63,387 bases of DNA, from positions 1 to 63,387 of the forward strand of contig JACRLQ010000018.1 of assembly GCA_016215155.1 (NCBI GenBank). The letters are read 5' to 3'. This stretch comes from Nitrospirota bacterium (GTDB lineage: Bacteria > Nitrospirota > Thermodesulfovibrionia > Thermodesulfovibrionales > UBA6898). Positions 7,864 to 16,447 of this stretch are shown here, piece after piece; the stretch's first letter is position 1; the number at the start of each line of letters is the position of its first letter. The position numbers and the translations under genes are program-made. The notes under the pieces are model-generated. The model had not been told where the DNA came from, did not search any database, and saw only the letters and a list, made by a program, of their open reading frames with translations.

Positions 7864-8532
7864 ATGAGAAAACTTGTTGTTCTGTCTTTTATAACCCTTG
7901 ACGGCGTTATGCAGGCCCCGGGGGGGCCTGAAGAAGATCCCACAGGGGGGTTTGAATACGGCGGGTGGGTTGCCGGTTACTTTGATGACTTTCTAGGCGG
8001 AGTGATGGACAAGCAAATGAACAGACCCTTTGATTTATTGCTTGGCAGAAGGACGTATGAGATATTCGCGGCCCACTGGCCGTATGTGAATACCAATGAC
8101 GATCCGATTGCGGCCGGAATTAATAAGGCAAAAAAATATGTGGCGTCGAAGACGCTGATAAAGTTAGACTGGGAAAATTCCGAACTCATAAATGGAGACG
8201 TCGCCGATCGGGTCAAAAAACTAAAGGAGTCGGACGGGCCTGAGATACAAGTTCACGGCAGCGGCGGTCTTATTCAAACACTTCTAAAGCAGGACCTGGT
8301 TGACGAGCTTCGGCTTAAAATATTCCCCATCACACTCGGCGCCGGCAAGCGCCTGTTTGCCGGAGGCACAATCCCGGCCGGATTCAAATTGCTTGAAAGC
8401 GGCGCTTCGCCATTCGGAGTCATAGTCGCGACGTACGAGCGCGCGGGGAAGGTGAGGACAGGATCGTTCGCGCCTGAGGTCCCCTCCGGGGCCGAACTTG
8501 CCCGTCGCAAACGGCTGAAAGAAGAGGAATAA
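7864..8532 (+). CDS. Dihydrofolate-reductase-like (RibD C-terminal) protein
   Basis: 222 residues from the ATG at 7864, which follows GGGGGAATAGC and begins one base after the previous stop; the open frame that starts at 7822 overlaps the previous gene and is rejected. The blocks KLVVLSFITLDGVMQAPGG, DLLLGRRTYEIFAAHW and IQVHGSGGLIQTLL, followed by LRLKIFPITLGAGKRLF, define the YwjB/YyaP-type DHFR-like reductases, which use NADPH on unknown substrates. It is probably co-expressed with its two VOC neighbours, a grouping common in stress or detoxification sets. Confidence 0.9.
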   Translation: MRKLVVLSFITLDGVMQAPGGPEEDPTGGFEYGGWVAGYFDDFLGGVMDKQMNRPFDLLLGRRTYEIFAAHWPYVNTNDDPIAAGINKAKKYVASKTLIKLDWENSELINGDVADRVKKLKESDGPEIQVHGSGGLIQTLLKQDLVDELRLKIFPITLGAGKRLFAGGTIPAGFKLLESGASPFGVIVATYERAGKVRTGSFAPEVPSGAELARRKRLKEEE

Positions 8533-8535
8533 CAT

Positions 8536-8958
8536 ATGAAACCGCGAATCACGCTGATCACAGTCGGGGTGGACGATCTGGAGACGTCGCTTAAGTTTTA
8601 TCGCGACGGGCTCGGACTGGAAACCGATGGTATAATCGGCGAAGAATTCGAATTTGGAGCTGTGGTCTTTTTTGATCTGCAAAATGGCGTTAAGCTTGCG
8701 CTCTGGCCGAGAAAGAGCATTGCCCATGATTCCGAGCTCCCGTTACAAAAGCCGAGCGCTACAGAATTCACCTTGGGGCACAATGTGAACAGCAAAAAAG
8801 AAGTTGATGAGACAATGGCCCAGGCGAAAAAGGCCGGAGCCCGGATTATAAAGCCGGCGCAAAAGACTTTCTGGGGAGGTTATGCCGGATATTTCCAGGA
8901 CCCGGATGGCCACCTGTGGGAAATAGCATGGAACCCTGCATGGAAAATCAGTGAATAG
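8536..8958 (+). CDS. VOC-superfamily (glyoxalase-like) protein
   Basis: 140 residues with the paired beta-alpha-beta-beta-beta modules of the glyoxalase/bleomycin-resistance fold: ITLITVGVDDLETSLKFYRDGLGL at the start and FQDPDGHLWEIAWNP at the end, where the late Glu is a usual metal ligand. It starts three bases after the DHFR-like stop, so it is the last gene of that operon. The substrate is unknown. Confidence 0.88.
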   Translation: MKPRITLITVGVDDLETSLKFYRDGLGLETDGIIGEEFEFGAVVFFDLQNGVKLALWPRKSIAHDSELPLQKPSATEFTLGHNVNSKKEVDETMAQAKKAGARIIKPAQKTFWGGYAGYFQDPDGHLWEIAWNPAWKISE

Positions 8959-9037
8959 TTACAGGGCCGTTAAGCGCCCGGCTTAGTTTCCGGACAGGCG
9001 TCCGCGACCGGGTATGACCTGACCATAGCGGTTTCTT

Positions 9038-9958
9038 TTATTTTCGACAAATCTGTGAATTATTATGGCGGCTATAGCCGTGCTCGAGAGCGATATAATC
9101 CAAATGAAGCGTGGCGAGGTCCTCGACCGGGAGCATCTCCGGAGAGTTCGGGCTGAAGGCAGTGATCACCTTGAGATATCCATGACAGACCTCACAGACC
9201 TCTACGCGCACTGAATTATGTCTGCCCTCGGGATAAAGAAAGCCAAGTGTCCTGTGGTCGTCATTTCCGCAATATATGCATTTCATCCTCGAAAATTGCC
9301 AGTCGGCGCCGCACTGACCGCAGCGGAGGCGCCGTGCCTGATTGTTCCCCTGAAACTCCGCCAGGGTGGCGACCGCGCCGCAGATCGGACAGTCGCCCCT
9401 GTCCCATGAAATTTCGCCGGTCATTGCCGTAAGCTGACGGTGCCAGGCCCGGAGCGCGGGCTTCAGGGAGTTCCGGGCAAGCAGTAATACAAGCGCGGGG
9501 TCGAGCTTAAGATCATGGGCCATTGAATCTATCGGTCCCCGCTCGCCTGCTGCCGTGTGCGCTAGAAGCGCAGCGACATCCAGCAGGCCTCCCTCGACCG
9601 CAAGCCTTATCCTGCCTGCCTCGACCGGGAGACGGTCGCTTTTGCGCGCGGACTTTTCGAGCGAGAGCGCAAGTTTTACAAGCAGGCCCGAGACAGCCTG
9701 GGTGTCGAGTGCAAGCTCGATATCGGCGAGTACGGGTCTGCCATGGCTGATCTTCAGGCGGACCTCGTCAGGGGTCATCGAAAGCGGCAATGCCCCAAGT
9801 TCCGCCTCACGGAGGACAGGTATCAAAGCGCCATATATTGCGGCGGCATCGCACAATTCAGGCGCGCCTTTGCCGAGCTCCGACAGGCGGGAGACGATCG
9901 GGTCTGACAAATCAGTCCTCCCGGGCGCGGTCTCCGGACTTATTAATCCCGCGCTCAC
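9038..9958 (-). CDS. fdhE: Formate dehydrogenase accessory protein FdhE
   Basis: 306 residues, the usual FdhE length. The helical N-terminal half is followed by paired rubredoxin-like metal sites: CPICG (about residue 192), CGQCG, CIYCGN and CEVCHGYLKV. The C-terminal DLATLHLDYIALEHGYSR is characteristic. FdhE binds the selenoenzyme and is needed for maturation or membrane targeting of formate dehydrogenases. The gene overlaps the 3' end of fdhB by 47 bases, so translation is probably coupled; a TTG start just after the fdhB stop is an alternative. Confidence 0.93.
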   Translation of the reverse strand: MSAGLISPETAPGRTDLSDPIVSRLSELGKGAPELCDAAAIYGALIPVLREAELGALPLSMTPDEVRLKISHGRPVLADIELALDTQAVSGLLVKLALSLEKSARKSDRLPVEAGRIRLAVEGGLLDVAALLAHTAAGERGPIDSMAHDLKLDPALVLLLARNSLKPALRAWHRQLTAMTGEISWDRGDCPICGAVATLAEFQGNNQARRLRCGQCGADWQFSRMKCIYCGNDDHRTLGFLYPEGRHNSVRVEVCEVCHGYLKVITAFSPNSPEMLPVEDLATLHLDYIALEHGYSRHNNSQICRK

Positions 9959-10733
9959 GAAAGCCTATTATGACAGCTGCCCCCGCAAGCATCGCCGCCA
10001 GTTTTCCGCCCAGGAAGGAAAACCTCCTGCGCTGCGGGATGACCGGTTTATCCGGCAGTCCATAGATCGCGGGGTTATCCATGAGGAGATAAAATACCTT
10101 AAGGCCTCCGGCCTCGCTGTAGCCATAGATGTTCGCCTTGGCCTCACCCGTCGCCCTCAGCTTACTAAGACGGGCGTCCGCCCTGGCCTTAAGGTCCGGG
10201 ACATCGCCGAACTGTATCGAGCCGGTGGGACAGGCCTTCGCGCAGGCGGTACCCATCCCGTTATGGATGCGGTCGTTACAGAGTGTGCATTTATGTGAGG
10301 TCCGGGTCTTTTCGTTGTATTTGACGACCCCATAAGGGCATGCCTTGTTGCAGAGCTTTGTGCCCACGCATTTGTCCTGCCGTACTATCACATTGCCGAG
10401 GTCGGTCCTCTCTATCGCCTCTACCGGGCAGACATTCAGGCAGGCCGCGTCGCTGCAGTGCTTGCAGGAATCGCTCATGAAGAGCCAGCGCGAGTTGGCG
10501 CGCCGGGAGTTTATCTGTTCGATAAAGATGACATGGCGCCAGTCCCTCGCGCCGAGCCTCGCGGTGTTATCGTAGGAGTTGCCCGTAAAGTTGAAGGCTA
10601 CAGGGTATGGCGCGCCGGGGCCTTTTTTAAAGTACTCCGGCTCGGCCTCAAGGCCGTTCCACTCTTTGCAGGCCACCTGGCAGGCCTTGCAGCCGGTACA
10701 TATGGAAGTATCCACGAACATTCCCTTGTCCAT
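9912..10733 (-). CDS. fdhB: Formate dehydrogenase iron-sulfur (beta) subunit
   Basis: 273 residues with four ferredoxin-type cluster motifs: CTGCKACQVACKEWN, CKHCSDAACLNVCP, CVGTKLCNKACP and CTLCNDRIHNGMGTACAKACP. A hydrophobic helix near residues 240-258 (GGKLAAMLAGAAVIIGF) could anchor it in the membrane, as in FdnH. It would carry electrons from the molybdopterin subunit to a membrane or c-type acceptor. Its ATG overlaps the last base of fdhA. No cytochrome b gamma subunit follows, as fdhE comes next. Confidence 0.93.
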   Translation of the reverse strand: MDKGMFVDTSICTGCKACQVACKEWNGLEAEPEYFKKGPGAPYPVAFNFTGNSYDNTARLGARDWRHVIFIEQINSRRANSRWLFMSDSCKHCSDAACLNVCPVEAIERTDLGNVIVRQDKCVGTKLCNKACPYGVVKYNEKTRTSHKCTLCNDRIHNGMGTACAKACPTGSIQFGDVPDLKARADARLSKLRATGEAKANIYGYSEAGGLKVFYLLMDNPAIYGLPDKPVIPQRRRFSFLGGKLAAMLAGAAVIIGFRERGINKSGDRARED

Positions 10734-13700
10734 TATTCCGCGCCTCCTTTCCGGCCCGCGGAAACGTTGCAGGTAAATACCTTGCCTTCATGGATCGTAA
10801 CGTTCGGGTCGGCAACGAGCGAGCTCAGGTTGTTAACGATATCTCCCTGGGCGGTGCCCTGCCAGCCCCAGTGCCATGGAAGCCCTATCTGGTGTATGGT
10901 CTTCCCGCCGATAATAAAGGGCCTCATCCGCCTCGTCACCAGGGCGCGGGCTGAAATAGCGCCGCGGGCCGTCCGGATCGTCATATAATCTCCGTTTACT
11001 ATCCCTTTTTCCATGGCGAGCTCCGGCGAGACCTCGCAGAAAAGCTCAGGCATAAGTTCCGCCAGCCAGGGGAGCCATCTGCTCATGACACCGCTTAAGT
11101 AATGCTCGGTCAGCCGGTATGTCGATATGACGATAGGGTAGTCCGGATCAGCGATCTTGTGGTACGGGTTGCCCGGCACCTTCCAGACTTTAGCGACAGG
11201 GTTGGATTCCTGCTTATACATAATGTTATGGACGGGAGATTCATACGGCTCATAATGGGTAGGCAGCGGCCCGTCCACGAGGCCGCTCGGCGCGAAAAGC
11301 CAGGCCTTGCCGTCGGCCCTCATGATAAATGGATCATTGCCGCCCAGCCAGTCAAAGCCGATACCGTTGTCTTTCCCCTTAGAGCCGGGCGCCTTTGTCG
11401 GGGCGAAGTCTATTCCGTCTCCTGAGGGTGAGACCCACTTCCCTGAGACGGAGTCCCAGAAGACGAGTTTCTTTTTTTCGGACCAGGGCCTCCCCTCAGG
11501 GTCGGCAGAGGCGCGGTTATACATGATATGCCTGTTGGCGGGCCAGGCAAAGCCCCACTCCGGAGATATCCAGTCGTCGCCCTTCCTCCGCGCGGAATTG
11601 TTTTTGCCCTCCTCCGGGACCACTCCCGTATATATCCACGCGCCGCAGACCGTGGAGCCGTCCTCCCTAAGGTTTGCGAACGAGGGGAGGGGCTTTTTGT
11701 CCGTCCATGTGTAGCCGTTTATTTCCTTGAGCGCCTTGTAGGCGGACGGCTCGTCCTTGATGCGCCATCTAGCTGTCTCTGCCGGTTCGGGCTCATAGTC
11801 CCATGTCAGGTTCCTGATCGCCCAGTCGCGGTCCGCTACTGAGTCCTTGTAAATCGCTTTGAGCTTCTTGCCCAGATGGTACGTGAACCAGAGGTTACTG
11901 CGGCAATCATCAGGCGGGTCGGCCGCCTTTTCGTGATATTGCAGCAGGCGCTGTGTATTCGTGAAGGAACCTTCCATCTCAGGCACGCATGCCGAGGGCA
12001 GAAAAAAGATTTCCGTTTTGATGTCGGGAGTTTTCAGCTCTCCCGCCTTGATCTCGGGGGAATTGCGCCAGAAGGAGGCGGTCTCCGTCTCGTAGAAGTC
12101 GCGCACCACCATCCAGTCAAGCTTTGCAAGGGCCTTCCTCTGGAAACGCGCGTTCTGTCCGCCGACGGCAGGGTTCTGTCCGACGCAGAGGAACCCTTTT
12201 ATCTTCCCGTCCATCATGTCCACGAACATCGGCAGATGGGAATGGTCGCCGGTGATCTTCGGATGGTAGTTGTACCCGTAATCATTCTCCTTCGTGGCCG
12301 CGTCGCCGAACTGGGCCTTGAAGTATGAGACGGCGAACCTGGGGTAGTTGCCCCAATAACTCGTCGAAAGCGGCACGGCCTCGGTCAGGATGAAATCTCT
12401 TAAGGAGTCGTGCGGTCTGCGTGCATCAGGCATGTTCAGATACCCCGGCAGCGAGTGGTAAAGGGTCGCGATGTCGGTTGACCCCTGGATAGTCGAATGA
12501 CCCCGCAGGGCCAGCACACCTCCCCCGGGTCGTCCGATGTTGCCAAGGAGCGCCTGGAGCATGCCGGCGCAGCGGATTATCTGTACCCCAACCGTGTGCT
12601 GTGTCCAGCCGACAGCGTACGTTATATTCGAGGTCTTCTCCCGCCCTGAATTATTCAGCAATGTCTCGGCAACGTCAAGAAACACTTCTTTGGAGCAGCC
12701 GCAGACGCTCTCCACCATTTCAGGAGTATAGCGGGCATAGTGTTTTTTGGTGATCTGGAAGACGGTCCGGGGGTCTTTCAGCGTGGGGTCGGTCTTCGGC
12801 CGCCCGGGCACGCGTTGAAGAAGAAGGTCGGTAAATGTCTTCGCCTCGGTGACAGCGGGCGCAGGCGCCGGGTCGCGCTGGTAAGACCAGCTTGCGGCGG
12901 AATAGACTTTGCCGTCAGCCGAGAGGCCCGAAAACACGCCGTCCAGTTCCTCTGTGTCCTTATAGTCGGGGTTGACCAGTGTCGCGGCGTTCGTATAGTT
13001 GACGACATATTCCTTAAAAAACGGATCGGTATTCCAGCGGCTGCTGTTTATGACGTGATTGATCAGGGCGCCGAGGAATACGATGTCGGTGCCCGCGCGT
13101 ATCTGAGCATGGATATCGCACAGCGCTGAAGTGCGCGTGTAGCGCGGGTCAACATGCATCAGCACCGCGCCATGGTCCGTCTTGGCCTTAAGCGGCCAGC
13201 GGAAGGCAACGGGATGGCATTCGGCCATGTTCGAGCCCATGATCATTACCGCGTCGGAGTTAACGAGATCGCGGGGAAAGGTGGTTGAACCGCCGCGGCC
13301 GAACGTGACCCCCAGTCCGGGGACCGTTGAGGAGTGTCATATTCGGGCCTGGTTTTCTACATAGACCACGCCGAGGCCGTGCATCAGTTTCTGCTGCGCA
13401 TAGTTCCATTCGTTGTCGATCGTCGCGCCGCCCAGCGAGGCGATCGCGTATGTGTTCATCACGCGCTTTTTTACGGTATTGCCTTTGCCGTCCGGGACCT
13501 CTCCAAATTCATTGAAATTTTTGTCACGGGTCTCGCTGACAAGCTGCGCGATCCGGTCCATCGCCCAGTCGAGGGGCTTGTCTTCCCAGTGGTCACTTCC
13601 AGGCGCGCGGTACTTGACCTTTGTCCAGCGATGTTCGTTCATGACGAGCTGGTAGGTCGCAGCGCCTTTGGGACAGAGGGTCCCCTCACTGATAGGCGAA

Positions 13701-13954
13701 TCAGGATTGCCCTGGATGTCGATTATTCTGCCGGAGTCGTTCACCATAACTATCTGTCCGCAGCCCACGGAGCAGTAGGGGCAGACACTCGGGACCTCTT
13801 TGCCCTTTTTTACCGGGATGCCGAGGGCGTTCTTCTTTACGTCGGCGGTATCGAGGCCGAGGGCCGCGGTGTCGGTGACGACAATAGTCCCGATGGTCCC
13901 TGCTGATAATTTTAAAAACTGACGTCGGCTGACTTTTGATATTGGCATATTCAA
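10733..13954 (-). CDS. fdhA: Selenocysteine-containing formate dehydrogenase catalytic subunit, Tat-exported
   Basis: One gene of 1,074 codons, interrupted at codon 206 by TGA (13337-13339) read as selenocysteine. The context VENQARI-U-HSSTVPGLG is the known Sec site of FDH-N/O enzymes, and both flanking frames are in register. The N-terminus has a twin-arginine signal (SRRQFLK, Arg10-Arg11), then the [4Fe-4S] ligands Cys58, Cys61, Cys65 and Cys94. The C-terminal part has the molybdopterin-binding blocks (TYRLTEHYLSG and HWGWQGTAQGD). The enzyme oxidises formate to CO2 in the periplasm using a Mo or W bis-MGD cofactor. The length is close to FdnG. Automated gene calls would split it at the TGA. 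Confidence 0.95.
13307..13325 (-). promoter_or_regulatory. Candidate bacterial SECIS hairpin of fdhA
   Basis: In the fdhA mRNA a hairpin begins 11 bases after the UGA: GGUCCCC, loop GGACU, GGGGGUC. The seven pairs include two G-U pairs. Bacterial SECIS elements lie just inside the coding region 3' of the UGA and present a short G/U-containing loop to SelB, which fits. The selA, selB, selD and tRNA-Sec genes are not in the window. Confidence 0.62.
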
Positions 13955-14055
13955 TCCTCCCTGGAATTACAGGATATCAAACTTTCAGAGGGATTTATAT
14001 AAGAAATCTCTGACAGGGTGTAACCCTTTAGAAGCTGTGAAAAAATTAAAGAACA

Positions 14056-14084
14056 GTGACATAGCTATATAGCTATGGTATAAT
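14056..14084 (+). promoter_or_regulatory. Promoter in front of the truncated AbrB-like gene
   Basis: GTGACA (14056-14061), 17 bp, TATAAT (14079-14084), followed by an AGGAGGAATAG ribosome-binding site at about 14101-14111 and the ATG at 14114. It would now drive only a gene fragment and antisense RNA into the toxin-antitoxin pair. Confidence 0.6.
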
Positions 14085-14113
14085 AATGCCATCTCAACAG
14101 AGGAGGAATAGAG

Positions 14114-14167
14114 ATGGGCTATATTTCAAAAGTGCAGGTTATTCAAAGGAGCAACGAGAACCGTCAG
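14114..14167 (+). pseudogene. 5' fragment of an AbrB-like gene
   Basis: After a good promoter and ribosome-binding site, the frame begins MGYISKVQVIQRSNENRQ, which matches in pattern the N-terminus of small AbrB-like DNA-binding proteins (MGYI.KVQVIQR.K..RQ, then YV..P..LA). After about 18 codons the sequence switches to the complement of an antitoxin gene and the similarity stops. The fragment marks the break point where the toxin-antitoxin segment joined. Confidence 0.5.
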
Positions 14168-14465
14168 TATCGTGAGACGCTTCGGCATGCAGCTTTAACC
14201 CCAGCGCATCTATCACTTTTAGAATTGTATCGAAGCCTGGAGTGCGTTCGCCGGAAAGTGCTTTGTATAGACTTTCGCGAGATAGACCGGCATCACGAGC
14301 AACCTGTGTCATGCCTTTGGCTCGGGCGATATCGCCCAGTGCTTTTGCAATAAACGCAGCATCGCCGTGCGCCTCCTCAAGGCAAGCCTCAAGATAAGCT
14401 GCCATTTCCTCCTTGGTGCGGAGGTGCTCTGAAACATCGTAGCGGGAGGTCGTTGTCTTTTTCAT
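14139..14465 (-). CDS. Addiction-module antidote protein (HigA/XRE type)
   Basis: 108 residues. The N-terminal KTTTSRYDVSEHLRTKEEMAAYLEA and the helix-turn-helix (MTQVARDAGLSRESLYKALSGE) define the 'putative addiction module antidote' family that pairs with RelE/HigB-like toxins. It starts 9 bp after the toxin stop, the toxin-first order of HigBA. The family normally ends near LGLKLHAEA; here about ten extra residues are encoded by sequence that belongs to the AbrB-like remnant on the other strand, a sign of the insertion junction. Confidence 0.87.
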   Translation of the reverse strand: MKKTTTSRYDVSEHLRTKEEMAAYLEACLEEAHGDAAFIAKALGDIARAKGMTQVARDAGLSRESLYKALSGERTPGFDTILKVIDALGLKLHAEASHDTDGSRCSFE

Positions 14466-14474
14466 CGTTTACTC

Positions 14475-14765
14475 CTATAGGTTACGTGCAAGGCGTAACG
14501 CAGTCTTAATGTCGGCGGCTTGGGTGCGCTTGTCTCCGCCAGCCAGCAAGATTATTACCGTACGTCCGCGCATTGTGTAATACACCCGGTAACCGGGGCC
14601 ATAATCAATTCGCAATTCTGAGACACCCTCACCAACCGGTTTTACATCTCCGGGGTTCCCGGTGGCCAGGCGTTCGACACGAGCCAAAACGCGTGAGCGC
14701 ACATGGATGTCACGTAGGCCATCAAGCCATTGGACGTAGATGTCAGTTTTCCGGAGTTCATACAT
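14475..14765 (-). CDS. RelE/ParE-superfamily toxin (HigB-like)
   Basis: 96 residues with the compact RelE fold of the 'addiction module killer' family: WLDGLRDIHVRSRVLARVERL, then GVSELRIDYGPGYRVYYT and VIILLAGGDKRTQAADI. The conserved Arg and Tyr in RIDYGPGYRVYY are the usual functional residues. Such toxins cleave mRNA on the ribosome. The gene is first in the pair and begins six bases after its -10 box. Confidence 0.9.
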   Translation of the reverse strand: MYELRKTDIYVQWLDGLRDIHVRSRVLARVERLATGNPGDVKPVGEGVSELRIDYGPGYRVYYTMRGRTVIILLAGGDKRTQAADIKTALRLARNL

Positions 14766-14771
14766 AAATTT

Positions 14772-14800
14772 ATTGTAGCCGCTTGGCTACACCGTGTCAA
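14772..14800 (-). promoter_or_regulatory. Toxin-antitoxin promoter with embedded operator
   Basis: On the minus strand: TTGACA (14795-14800), 17 bp, TACAAT (14772-14777), then six bases to the toxin ATG, so the message should be leaderless. The spacer holds an inverted repeat, TGTAGC-N6-GCTACA (14774-14791), placed for autorepression by the antitoxin or toxin-antitoxin complex. Confidence 0.78.
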
Positions 14801-14818
14801 GGAGACAAAGCAATTGAA

Positions 14819-15132
14819 TCAAATCATTATCCTGTTTATATTTTTGTCTTTTTTATCCTTCAAATAGATGCCTATATGCGTTCCAGCGACAGAAATACAT
14901 CCCCATACAGATGAGCTGATAATTGAAAAGATAACAAAGTCTGGGATTAGACGGCCAATTTGAAAGAGTGTCGGTAGTACGCTGAATAGAGCCGCGTAAA
15001 CCCCTAGGCTAATGAATATATATGTTAATAAAGACCGATGACCAAGTAAGTAATAATAATAAACACAGTAGCAAGATACAATGCTATGCTTATTGCTACC
15101 CCTAAGACCACATAAGCGAGTTTCTTCATCAT
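14819..15132 (-). pseudogene. Frameshifted small membrane protein
   Basis: From an ATG-ATG at 15130-15132 the frame reads MMKKLAYVVLGVAISIAL and a hydrophobic run, then stops. A shift near the T-rich run (about 15060) continues as LLTYIFISLGVYAALFSVLP and further hydrophobic helices, ending KKDKNINRIMI at 14819. Joined, it would be a protein of about 104 residues with three to four membrane segments. No family is recognised. It may be a real frameshift or a chance pairing of two hydrophobic frames. The rest of the 14,766-15,522 gap holds no gene I can support. Confidence 0.35.
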
Positions 15133-15400
15133 ATTTTTCCTATTTTAGAATCTAAAAAGTTATTAAGCAGTTTCTCGTTATCATACGTCCGCCCTGTGAC
15201 TTCGTCAAGAATTTTTGTAATTTTGAGGCGATATGTGTAAAAAATTCCCAATTTCTAACCCGGTTATCATACGAAAATGCGTGGATAACCAGTTAACTCG
15301 TTATTTACAAATATAAAGATCATGCTGCCGATGTATCGAAACACTTCACAATTCTGAATGGGTTGATTTGTATGAAAACACAATGACCTGAAAATAGTGG

Positions 15401-15425
15401 ATTCCCGCCTGCGCGGGAATGACGG
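15401..15425. repeat. Short dispersed palindrome (REP-like)
   Basis: GATTCCCGCCTGCGCGGGAATGACGG: an imperfect hairpin (TTCCCGC/GCGGGAA) of the type scattered between genes in many genomes. Related copies occur here at 28,558-28,582, about 58,115-58,160 and, degenerate, near 59,121-59,152. Confidence 0.7.
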
Positions 15426-15522
15426 AATAAATTGGCGGAACTCCTGCATAAATCTTCTATGGACATCGACCCGCTTTCGAGGTAAAGTTATTAGATAAAT
15501 ATCCGAAAAAGGGGGCAGGCAG

Positions 15523-16071
15523 ATGAGTAAAAAATCTTTTTTCTTTCTTTCAGGGACTATAGGAGTATTGTTTTTAATTGCCGGGGCGGGAATTCTTTCC
15601 GCTGACCAGAAGTATGATATCAAGGCCCCAAACGGGCTGTCCTTTAATGACATAAAAGGATATGAGGCCTGGCAGGTCGTCGCGCCGAGCTACCGGACCG
15701 ACAAAAACGAGGTCCGGTATATCCTCGGGAACCCGGTCATCATCGAGGCATATAAAAAAGGCGTGCCGAAGACCAGCCCGGCCTTTCCCAACGGGTCGAT
15801 CCTTGTAAAGGTCGCCTATTCCGAGATGAAGGAACCCACGTTCCCTCCGGCGCTGGTGCCGGATAAGCTCCAGAGGATAGAGTTTATGATGAGGGATTCG
15901 GAAAGGTTCAAGGACACAGGGGGCTGGGGCTATGCCAGGTTTGTTTATGACAGCGCCACGGACGCGTATAAACCCTACGGTAAAGACGCCTCTTTTGCCT
16001 CCGAGTGTTTCCAGTGCCATACGCTCGTAAAAGACAGGGATTACGTCTTCACGAAATATCCGGTTCGATGA
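15523..16071 (+). CDS. Cytochrome P460 family protein
   Basis: 182 residues with an N-terminal signal peptide (hydrophobic residues 7-24, processing near AGILSA). The body matches the cytochrome P460 domain: GYEAWQVVAPSYRTDKNEVRYILGNP, SILVKVAYSEMKEPTFPP, and GWGYARFVYD. The C-terminal haem site is CFQCH. In this family a lysine may be cross-linked to the haem, and some members oxidise hydroxylamine while others have unknown roles. It is followed after 32 bp by a small cytochrome c, a likely electron partner. A GGGGGCAGGCAG stretch precedes the ATG. Confidence 0.88.
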   Translation: MSKKSFFFLSGTIGVLFLIAGAGILSADQKYDIKAPNGLSFNDIKGYEAWQVVAPSYRTDKNEVRYILGNPVIIEAYKKGVPKTSPAFPNGSILVKVAYSEMKEPTFPPALVPDKLQRIEFMMRDSERFKDTGGWGYARFVYDSATDAYKPYGKDASFASECFQCHTLVKDRDYVFTKYPVR

Positions 16072-16103
16072 ACCAGTCAGTCACAAAATCATGTGGAGGT
16101 AAG

Positions 16104-16433
16104 ATGAAGAAAATTACGATTCTGCTTTCTGCAGTCCTGGCTGTTTGTTTGTTGGCCCCTGCTGTCTATGCCAAAGGGTCCAAAAACCTTAAAAAAGGCG
16201 AAGAATTATTCAAACAGCACTGCGCCATCTGTCACCCCGACGGCGGCAATATAATAAACCCGGCGAAGACCCTTCATAAAAAAGACCTCTCCGCGAACAA
16301 TGTAAAATCCGCGGGTGATATAGTCTCGAAGATGAGAAATCCCGGGGAAGGGATGACAAAATTCGACAAGACGGCGGTCCCTGACGCTGACGCGAAGGAG
16401 ATCGCCGAGTATATCCTGAAGACCTTTAAGTAA
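16104..16433 (+). CDS. Class I cytochrome c, periplasmic
   Basis: 109 residues from the ATG at 16104, chosen because a GGAGGT ribosome-binding site (16095-16100) precedes it and it opens with a clear signal peptide (MKKITILLSAVLAVCLLAPA...). One haem motif, CAICH (about residue 45), and the axial Met region GEGMTKF, with the closing helix DADAKEIAEYILKTF, make it a c6/c553-type monohaem cytochrome. It lies between cytochrome P460 and fumarase. Confidence 0.92.
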   Translation: MKKITILLSAVLAVCLLAPAVYAKGSKNLKKGEELFKQHCAICHPDGGNIINPAKTLHKKDLSANNVKSAGDIVSKMRNPGEGMTKFDKTAVPDADAKEIAEYILKTFK

Positions 16434-16447
16434 ATACTGGAGCGCCG

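Noticed and set aside
10733-13246. Two separate formate dehydrogenase genes (10733-13246 and 13337-13954)
   Set aside because: The two frames are in register around a TGA in the known Sec context, so they are one gene.
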